Below, piece after piece: positions 58,309-64,000 of a DNA stretch of 64,000 nucleotides (position 1 is its first letter; the number at the start of each line of letters is the position of its first letter). The position numbers and the translations under genes were made by a program. The notes under the pieces are model-generated. The model ran no database searches and was not told the origin of the DNA. It was given only the letters and a program-made list of their open reading frames with translations. The stretch comes from Nannocystis sp. (lineage in GTDB: Bacteria > Myxococcota_A > Polyangia > Nannocystales > Nannocystaceae), in the NCBI GenBank assembly GCA_016712315.1, contig JADJRG010000022.1:248001-312000 (forward strand). The letters are read 5' to 3'.

Positions 58309-59634
58309 CTACACCGCGTCGCTCTGGCTCGCGAAATTAAACCCCGCGACGACCATCGGCGGCACCACCACCACGCGCCCACCGAGCGCCACCCGCTCGG
58401 GCGTACCGAGCGCGAGCACGTTCTTCAGCAGCGTCGCCGGGCTCTCGTTGTAGCGCAGGTTCTTGATCGACCGGCTGATCTTGCCGCCCTCCACCAAGAA
58501 GGTCCCGTCGCGGGTCAACCCCGTCGCCAACAGCGTGCGCGGCTCGACCAGCCGGTTGTACCAGAAGCGCGTCACCAGCACCCCGCGATCCACCCCGCGG
58601 ATGAGATCTGCCAGCGGCGCCTGCGAGCCCGCCAGCAGCCACGAGCCCGGCGAGGGCCGCGGCGCCCCCCCCTGCCGCTGCGCCCAATAGCGCCCGCACG
58701 GCAGCGCCTTCACCACCCCGCCCTCGATCCACGTCGTCGCCGCCTGCGGCAGCCCGCCTTCACCGAAGATCGCCGACGGGTGCGCGCGATCGCCAGGATC
58801 CGAGCGCAGCGTCACGCTCTTGTGAAACAGCGCCTCACCCACACGGACCCCGCCGCCCGGCCGCGCGAAGAACGAGCGCCCCTCGTCCGCCGCCCGCTGA
58901 TTCATCCCCGAGAACAAGAAGCTCAGCAGCTCCGCCGCCGCCGCCGCCTCCAAGATCACCACGTACGATCCGGGCGCGATCGCCTCGGGATCGCGCGACA
59001 GCTCGGCCTTCTCGGCCGCCCGCGCCGCCACCGCCTCGACGTCCACGCCCTCCGCGCGCCCCGCGATCGCCCCCGCCCAGCCGCTGCCGGTGCCATCACC
59101 TGTCCTACAGGTCATGCTCACCTCGACCTCGGTGTCCGCGTAGAAGGCGAAGAGCCCGGCGCTGTTCGCCAGCGCGCTCGCCCGATCGACGTGCTCCACC
59201 ATGCCCGCCGCCTGAAGGCGCGCCTTATTGGCCGGTCGCATCAGCTTCCCCGCCAGCTCGGCCCGCGCGTCTGCGCCGAGCGCGGCCACCTTCGGATCTC
59301 GCGCGGCGCCCTCCACGTAGCGCTGCGGCCCCAGCGGCGGCATCTGCTCGGGATCGACCGGCGACAGCCGCGCCAGCGCCTCGGCGCGGCCGACCAGCGC
59401 CGCCAACCCCTTCGCGTCGCGCGCCGTCCCGGTCGCCGTCGCCGATCGCCCCCCCTCGCTCGCCGTCACCGAGATCTCGATCCGCTCGGTCGCCCCGCTC
59501 GTCTGCGCTTGGTTGTTCGCAAAACGGAGGTAGCCGGCCCGCGACGCCTCCACCCGCACCTCGATCTCCTTCAGCGTCGCCGCCTTCAGCGCCGCCTGCG
59601 TGATCGTCTTGGCCTCCTTGGCTGTCAGCGTCAC
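58309..59634 (-). CDS. pmbA: TldE/PmbA-family protein (metalloprotease partner)
   Basis: The 441-residue protein starts at GTG within the TldD stop (GTGA overlap) and belongs to the TldD/PmbA family: TAKEAKTITQAALKAAT at the N-terminus, SRAGYLRFANNQAQTSGATER with the shared ANNQ strand, GLTRDGTFLVEGGKISRSIK and LRYNESPATLLKNVLALG near the end. The PmbA/TldE subunit carries no HExxxH; the metal site is in TldD, and the two act as a heterodimer that degrades or processes peptides. No signal peptide is visible, in contrast to its partner. Confidence 0.88.
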   Translation of the reverse strand: MTLTAKEAKTITQAALKAATLKEIEVRVEASRAGYLRFANNQAQTSGATERIEISVTASEGGRSATATGTARDAKGLAALVGRAEALARLSPVDPEQMPPLGPQRYVEGAARDPKVAALGADARAELAGKLMRPANKARLQAAGMVEHVDRASALANSAGLFAFYADTEVEVSMTCRTGDGTGSGWAGAIAGRAEGVDVEAVAARAAEKAELSRDPEAIAPGSYVVILEAAAAAELLSFLFSGMNQRAADEGRSFFARPGGGVRVGEALFHKSVTLRSDPGDRAHPSAIFGEGGLPQAATTWIEGGVVKALPCGRYWAQRQGGAPRPSPGSWLLAGSQAPLADLIRGVDRGVLVTRFWYNRLVEPRTLLATGLTRDGTFLVEGGKISRSIKNLRYNESPATLLKNVLALGTPERVALGGRVVVVPPMVVAGFNFASQSDAV

Positions 59635-61253
59635 TTGTCGCCTCCAGTGTTCAGCACATTCACTACAAAGCGCGCCGGCGGGCAGCCGTGGCTGACCGCG
59701 TTCGACTGGCTCGGTTCGCCCTTACCGTCGCTGAAGGATCCGCCGAGCTGGTACGTGCCCTCACCGCCGAGCATGTCGCAGGAGCGCCAGAAGTCGATCG
59801 TGTTCGCCTGGTACGCGACGTCCCGCAGCGGCCGCGTCAGCCGGCCCTTCTTGATCTCCCAGAAGAACTGCCCGCCGAATTGGAAGTTATAGCGCTGCTG
59901 GTCGATCGACCAGCTCCCGCGCCCGCTGATCAAGATCCCGTCGTCCGTCGCGTTGATCAGGTCCTCCGTCGTATAGCCCTCGGGACCAGGCATCAGGCTC
60001 ACGTTCGGCATCCGCGGGAACGCCACCGACGCGTACGAGTCCGCGTACAAGCAGCCGCGGCTCTCCGCCTCGCCGATCTTGCCCGCCAGCTCGCGCGTCG
60101 TCTGCCAGCCCACCAGCGTGCCCTCCCGAACCAACGCCCAGCGCTGCCCCGGCACCGCCTCATCATCCCACCCGGTCGTCGCCAGCCCGCCGGCCTGCGT
60201 CCGATCCGCGAAGAAGTTGATCCGCTCGCCGCCGATCTTCAGCTTGCCCGCCTGGTCCGGCGCGATGAAGCTCGTACCGGCGAAGTTCGCCTCCATGCCG
60301 AGCGCCCGATCGAGCTCCGTCGAGTGACCGATGCTCTCGTGGATCGTCAACCACAGGTTGCTCGGCGCCAGGATCACCGTCTTCTGCCCTGGCTCCACCG
60401 GCGCCGCGTACAGCTTCTGCAGCGCCTCCATCGCGATGGTCGGCGCCGACTCGACCAGCGCCGCCGCCCGCACGTGCTCCCAACCCGCCAGCATCGGCGG
60501 CGCCTCGTGATCGCGCGAGGCGAAGCGTCCGCGCCGACGATCCACCGCCGTCGCGGTGAAGCTCGGCATCACCCGGAACAACACCTGGTGGATCCGCGAG
60601 CCCTCGCTCGTCAGCAGCAGCTTCTCCTCGCGCACGGCCAGCGCTGACGCGCTCACGTGGCGGATCCCGGGCACCGTCATCGCCGCCCGCGCCGCCGCCA
60701 GCAGCAGCTCCGCCTTCTCTTGCAGCGGCACCGCGAACGGATCGATCTCGAACGGCGACACCCACGCCCCTTGGACCGCTGGCGTCGCCACCAGCTCGAT
60801 CGGCGACCGGATCAGCCGCGCGTTGCGGCGCGCGATCGCCACCGCCTCCTGGGCGATCCGCGCGATCGCCTTGCGATCCAGCGTCGACGTCGCCGCGAAG
60901 CCCCACGCCCCGTCAGCCAGCACCCGCACCCCGATCCCGTACTCCTCGCTCGCGCCGACCCCGCTCACGTGGTCATCGCGCACGCTCACCCGATCGCGCT
61001 GCCACAGCACCAGGCGCACGTCTGCGTAGCTCGCCCCGGCCTTCCGCGCGATCTCGAGCGCCTGCCCCGCCAGCGCCTCATCGGCCAGCAGCCGTGAGCC
61101 AGAGATCAGGGCCGCCGCGCTCGTCGCGGTCACAGGCGGCCGCTCCGCGGCGGGCAAGCGGTGATCCGGGCTCGCCCGCAGCCCGCGCGGCCAGGCGACC
61201 CCAGCCGACGCGAGGCCCGCGGCCACCAGGAAGCTACGGCGAGAACTCGACAT
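59631..61253 (-). CDS. tldD: TldD-family metalloprotease with Tat signal
   Basis: The 540-residue protein starts MSSSRRSFLVAAGLASAGVA, a twin-arginine (Tat) signal. The TldD core follows: YADVRLVLWQRDRVSVRDD, GIGVRVLADGAWGFAAT, the metal motif HESIGHSTELDR (HExxxH, ~residue 316), EGYTTEDLINATDDGILI and C-terminal CDMLGGEG...SHGCPPARF. In E. coli TldD is cytoplasmic; here the Tat leader suggests export in folded form, possibly with PmbA carried along. The pair is co-translated, TldD first. Substrate unknown. Confidence 0.9.
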   Translation of the reverse strand: MSSSRRSFLVAAGLASAGVAWPRGLRASPDHRLPAAERPPVTATSAAALISGSRLLADEALAGQALEIARKAGASYADVRLVLWQRDRVSVRDDHVSGVGASEEYGIGVRVLADGAWGFAATSTLDRKAIARIAQEAVAIARRNARLIRSPIELVATPAVQGAWVSPFEIDPFAVPLQEKAELLLAAARAAMTVPGIRHVSASALAVREEKLLLTSEGSRIHQVLFRVMPSFTATAVDRRRGRFASRDHEAPPMLAGWEHVRAAALVESAPTIAMEALQKLYAAPVEPGQKTVILAPSNLWLTIHESIGHSTELDRALGMEANFAGTSFIAPDQAGKLKIGGERINFFADRTQAGGLATTGWDDEAVPGQRWALVREGTLVGWQTTRELAGKIGEAESRGCLYADSYASVAFPRMPNVSLMPGPEGYTTEDLINATDDGILISGRGSWSIDQQRYNFQFGGQFFWEIKKGRLTRPLRDVAYQANTIDFWRSCDMLGGEGTYQLGGSFSDGKGEPSQSNAVSHGCPPARFVVNVLNTGGDK

Positions 61254-61337
61254 CGCCGCCGACTATAACCCCAATTCAACGGCTGGCGCGCCACCACGAG
61301 CGGGTCCATAGTCTGCCCCGAACCGCGAGGATCCATC

Positions 61338-62012
61338 ATGCACAAGTCGACCCTCACCCTCCTGGCCGCCCTGCTCACCGCTTGTAGCGGCCCCACGCCC
61401 GCAGCCGCCCCACAAGTCGCCGCCGCCGAGGCCCCCAAGACCGAGGCCGCCGCCGAGCCCGCCAAGCCCGAGGCCCCCGTAGACAACCGCGTCCTCGCTG
61501 ACTCTGGCATCGGCGTCGGCGGCAAGCTCAAGGCCTTCCAGATCGTCAACTGCGACAGCGGCGACGAGTACTGCCAGGTCTGCCGTTACGGCGGCAGCCC
61601 CAAGGTCATGGCCGTAGGCGAGCTCGACGACCCCGAGTTCCGCAACGACATCCAGAACCTCGACGCCCTCGTCAAGAAGTACGGCGAGGACAAGCTCAAG
61701 GCCTTCGCCGTGATCGCCGAGATCAAGGACGGCAAAGGGGTCACCCCCGCGCAGGATCGCGAGGCCCTGATCGCCCGCGCCAAGGCCGTCCGTCAGGAGC
61801 TCGGCGTCACGATCCCCGTCGTCGTCCCGGCCGCCGAAGAGGGCGGTAACAAGGCCTTCGACGACTACTACAACATCACCAAGGGCCGGACGATGATGTT
61901 CGCCGACGGCCGTAACGCGGTCCGTTACTCGGCCACCGCGCCGACCGATCTCGCCGCCCTCAACGACGCGATCCGCGAGGTGCTCGGCGTCACCGAGGCG
62001 CCCGCCGGCTGA
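61338..62012 (+). CDS. thioredoxin-like lipoprotein with CxxC motif
   Basis: The 224-residue protein has a lipobox (LLTAC), an Ala/Glu/Lys/Pro-rich linker (~20-50), and a thioredoxin-like domain. The redox site is EYCQVCRYG (CxxC, ~residues 80-83), followed by VMAVGELDDPEFR and the long helix/strand FAVIAEIKDGKG. It lacks the WCxxC form; the arrangement resembles TlpA/AhpC-like surface thioredoxins. It is probably anchored facing the periplasm and may carry electrons in thiol redox. GAGGA precedes the ATG. It converges directly with the next gene (no gap). Confidence 0.78.
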   Translation: MHKSTLTLLAALLTACSGPTPAAAPQVAAAEAPKTEAAAEPAKPEAPVDNRVLADSGIGVGGKLKAFQIVNCDSGDEYCQVCRYGGSPKVMAVGELDDPEFRNDIQNLDALVKKYGEDKLKAFAVIAEIKDGKGVTPAQDREALIARAKAVRQELGVTIPVVVPAAEEGGNKAFDDYYNITKGRTMMFADGRNAVRYSATAPTDLAALNDAIREVLGVTEAPAG

Positions 62013-62477
62013 TCAGACGCGACGGGGCGCGCGCAGCAGCGACCCCTCGAGCGCCCGGTACGCGACCTCCGCGGCCCGCGGGATCCGCCCAGGCCGGCCG
62101 CTCTCTCGCTCGATCCACACCCAGATCGCGGCGCCCTCGCCCACCGAGGGCGCCTCCGAGCTCCCCCATCGGATCGCCATCGTCATACTCGCGCGCGCCA
62201 GCGCGCGGAGCTGCACCGCCACGGTCACCCGCTCGCCCTCGGGCGCGATCTCGCGGAAGTTCAAGCTGAGGCGATACAGCACCGGTCGGATCCCCTCACT
62301 CACCGCGATCGCCCGCGTCCCGGTCGCCGTAAAATACGCGTCGAACGCGGCGTCGACGCCCGCCATCAGCGCCGCGCGCCGGATCCCCCCCTCCGCGGGG
62401 TCGATGTCCTCGGGCGAGAGCCGCCGCCACACCGCCATCGGCGAGCCGATCGTCTCAAGCTCAGACCAACCGCTCAT
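62013..62477 (-). CDS. hotdog-fold (acyl-CoA thioesterase-like) protein
   Basis: The 154-residue protein starts at ATG and has the length and strand order of 4HBT/YbgC-like thioesterases: VDAAFDAYF, YRLSLNFREIAPEGERV, AVQLRALARASMTMAIRWG and AIWVWIERESGRPGRIPRAA. A catalytic Asp as in YbgC is not clear, so activity is uncertain. The stop abuts that of the convergent thioredoxin-like lipoprotein. The Yip1-like gene lies 21 bases upstream on the same strand, suggesting one transcript. Confidence 0.6.
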   Translation of the reverse strand: MSGWSELETIGSPMAVWRRLSPEDIDPAEGGIRRAALMAGVDAAFDAYFTATGTRAIAVSEGIRPVLYRLSLNFREIAPEGERVTVAVQLRALARASMTMAIRWGSSEAPSVGEGAAIWVWIERESGRPGRIPRAAEVAYRALEGSLLRAPRRV

Positions 62478-62498
62478 CGCCCGCGCCTCCTCACCGCG

Positions 62499-63308
62499 TC
62501 ACGGCGCCAGGAACGCGCTCATCGGCGCCGGCGACCAACCTGGCAGATCGGGCAGCTCCAGGATCGCCCGCGCGCCGGTGATCCCCGCGAAGATCACGAC
62601 GGGCAGCAGCGCGACCAAGAACCCGCGCACCCGCGGGACCCCGTGCGTGCCGCTGAGCGAGTGCCCCAACTGATGGAAGTACAGCGCGCTCAGCCCCGCC
62701 AGCGCGCCGAGGAAGATCCACGACCCGAGCGCCCCCAAGTACAGCGGCACGTCGAGGATCGCCACGCCGATCGCCGGCAGCGCCAGCGCGTAGCCGTTCG
62801 CGCGCATCGTCGCGCCGATCGATCGCGGCGCCCCGCCGGTCAACGCCAACGCGACGTGCGCCGTGAGGCCGCTAAAAAAGTACAGCAGCATCAACCCGAC
62901 CGGCACCATCAGCAGCAGCCACAGCGACACCACCTGCGTGAGCCGCGGATCGAGCACGTCGTAGATCGGCCGCAGGATCACCGGATCGCCCGCGCCGAGC
63001 GCCCGCCGCAGCCCCAGCGCCGCCACCAGCAGCGCCCACAGCGGCAGCCGAACCGCGCTGAGCAGCCCCAGCACCGCCCCGTGCGAGACCGGCTCCAGCA
63101 CCTCGGTGAAGCTCTTATAGGGCCGCAGCAGCAGCGCGAGCAGCGTCCTGCGCGTCCGCCAACCCCAGCCAGGGAGCGCCTCTTCACCCGCCTCGAGCCG
63201 GCCCTGACGCGGCCACTCGACCGGCAGCGCGCTCCACAGCCCCTCAGACGAGGCTAACAGGCGCTCCCCGAGGGGCGACGTCGCGGTGTTCTCTGAGCGA
63301 CCAGGCAA
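62499..63308 (-). CDS. Yip1-like multi-pass membrane protein
   Basis: Five or so hydrophobic segments (VLGLLSAVRLPLWALLVAALGL, VVSLWLLLMVPVGLMLLYFF, LALPAIGVAILDVPLYLGALG, LGALAGLSALYFHQL and FLVALLPVVIFAGITGA) form a Yip1-domain pattern: membrane pairs around TGGAPRSIGATMRANGYA. The start is uncertain: I take TTG at 63308 because an ATG-containing upstream extension (to 63446) is basic and overlaps the divergent methyltransferase gene. Upstream DNA holds an A9/T9 run (63332-63340). Bacterial Yip1-domain proteins are of unknown function. Confidence 0.65.
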   Translation of the reverse strand: MPGRSENTATSPLGERLLASSEGLWSALPVEWPRQGRLEAGEEALPGWGWRTRRTLLALLLRPYKSFTEVLEPVSHGAVLGLLSAVRLPLWALLVAALGLRRALGAGDPVILRPIYDVLDPRLTQVVSLWLLLMVPVGLMLLYFFSGLTAHVALALTGGAPRSIGATMRANGYALALPAIGVAILDVPLYLGALGSWIFLGALAGLSALYFHQLGHSLSGTHGVPRVRGFLVALLPVVIFAGITGARAILELPDLPGWSPAPMSAFLAP

Positions 63309-63423
63309 GCGGCCGGAGTGTACATAAGAATCAAAAAAAAAGACGCAGCGGCGCTCGCAGCGCCAAGAGACGGCCCTCCCGCGGGGGTTCACAGCGCCAG
63401 ACAGGCCGCATACCCTAGCTCTC

Positions 63424-64000
63424 ATGCAACCTCGCTCGCGCCTCACCTCGGCCTTCGGCCTCTTCTTGGTGGCCAGCGCGTGCCGCCCCGATCCCGGCCT
63501 GCCGCGCCACTACAACGATCCGAGCGCGATGATCGGCGAATTTGAGCGCGAGGATCGCGACGCCTGGGCGATGCCCGATCGAGTCATCCGCGCCCTGCGG
63601 ATCGACGACAAGGCCGCCGTCATCGCCGACATCGGCGCCGGCTCCGGCTACTTCAGCCGCCGCCTCGCCCGCGAGGCCCCAGGTGGCAAGGTCTACGCCG
63701 TCGAGATCGACGACACCTTCCGTGAGCACATCGAGAAGAACCGCGAGGGGTGGGGCGCCCCCAACATCGAGCCCCACCTCGCCTTCTATGACGACCCCGC
63801 GCTCCCCGAGAAGAGCGTCGATCTGGTCTTCATGTCCAACACCTACCCCTACCTGCGCGAGCGCGTCACCTACATGCAGCGGATCCGCGCCGCCCTGCGC
63901 CCGGGCGGTCGCCTCGCGATCATCAGCTTCCGCGTCGACGCGACGCCTCCCGATGGCTCCGCACCTGACCCAAAGTTCAGGATCAGCCGCGAGCAGAACA
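63424..64000 (+). CDS. class I SAM-dependent methyltransferase with lipoprotein leader (3' end outside window)
   Basis: The frame is open to the window edge: 192 residues visible. The leader FGLFLVASAC ends in a lipobox-like ASAC, followed by RPDPGLPRHYNDPSAM and the conserved FEREDRDAWAMPDRVIRAL. The SAM-binding motif I is VIADIGAGSGYFSRRLA (~75-91), with the acidic residue VYAVEID (~105-110) and LRPGGRLAIISF further on. A methyltransferase normally needs cytosolic SAM, so the leader is odd. It may be mis-start, non-cleaved or a family trait. The start ATG has a weak ribosome-binding site. Confidence 0.8.
   Translation, partial: MQPRSRLTSAFGLFLVASACRPDPGLPRHYNDPSAMIGEFEREDRDAWAMPDRVIRALRIDDKAAVIADIGAGSGYFSRRLAREAPGGKVYAVEIDDTFREHIEKNREGWGAPNIEPHLAFYDDPALPEKSVDLVFMSNTYPYLRERVTYMQRIRAALRPGGRLAIISFRVDATPPDGSAPDPKFRISREQN

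Noticed and set aside
63332..63340. A9 run near the methyltransferase start as a terminator T-run on the minus strand
   Set aside because: It lies upstream of both divergent genes with no adjacent stem, so it is more likely promoter-region DNA.

Overview
The window is GC-rich, densely coded DNA with short intergenic gaps, few T-runs, and many GTG and TTG starts. Its gene content points to a myxobacterium, most likely of the Nannocystaceae type. The indicators are Ser/Thr-rich lipoproteins carrying Cys-rich CGDG...ECDDG repeats, two membrane Ser/Thr kinases, AgmX/PglI-type C-terminal domains, and a bacterial mevalonate-to-squalene gene set. The assignment rests on gene content only. I saw no rRNA, tRNA, CRISPR array, prophage or insertion sequence.

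Layout. 1-8.7 kb: the end of an AgmX/PglI-domain protein coupled to a VKOR/DsbA-like membrane protein; two tandem paralogous Cys-rich lipoproteins; a DprE2/DprE1-like reductase/oxidase pair; an FMN reductase; an endonuclease/phosphatase-family lipoprotein; CutA. 8.7-12.5 kb: a prolyl oligopeptidase lipoprotein, a glutamyl-Q tRNA(Asp) synthetase and an NTF2-like protein. 12.7-21.4 kb: the metabolic centrepiece, with type 2 IPP isomerase, mevalonate kinase, diphosphomevalonate decarboxylase, a phosphomevalonate kinase-HMG-CoA reductase fusion, then HpnC, HpnD and HpnE. Together these cover HMG-CoA to IPP/DMAPP and FPP to squalene; only HMG-CoA synthase and the prenyl elongation enzyme are absent from the window.

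21.4-25.8 kb: a TRAP transporter resembling the treponemal TatT-TatP-TatQM type, with a lipoprotein, a solute receptor and a fused permease. 26.1-30.7 kb: two large exported beta-rich paralogues of unknown function. 30.8-35.8 kb (minus strand): RecD2 helicase coupled to a surface lipoprotein, and an unknown membrane-anchored protein. 35.9-41.0 kb: Maf, a YggS-type PLP protein, a three-gene HcnABC/opine-oxidase-like flavoenzyme operon, and an MBL-fold hydrolase.

41.0-52.4 kb: MtaB, a kinase with a long acidic repeat and a periplasmic AgmX-like domain, RluE, an acyl-CoA dehydrogenase, and a kinase/TPR/periplasmic-binding-lipoprotein operon. 52.7-64 kb: leucyl aminopeptidase, uracil-DNA glycosylase and a NadD-DUF2520 fusion; a roadblock-like protein; a third Cys-rich lipoprotein; a Tat-exported TldD with a PmbA partner; a thioredoxin-like lipoprotein; a hotdog protein; a Yip1-like membrane protein; and the start of a lipid-anchored methyltransferase.

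The most notable items are the PMK-HMGR fusion inside a compact isoprenoid-to-squalene block, the NadD-DUF2520 fusion, the TatT/P/QM-type transporter, and the paralogous exported pair at 26.1-30.7 kb. All homology statements come from reading motifs and domain patterns; no database search was run.
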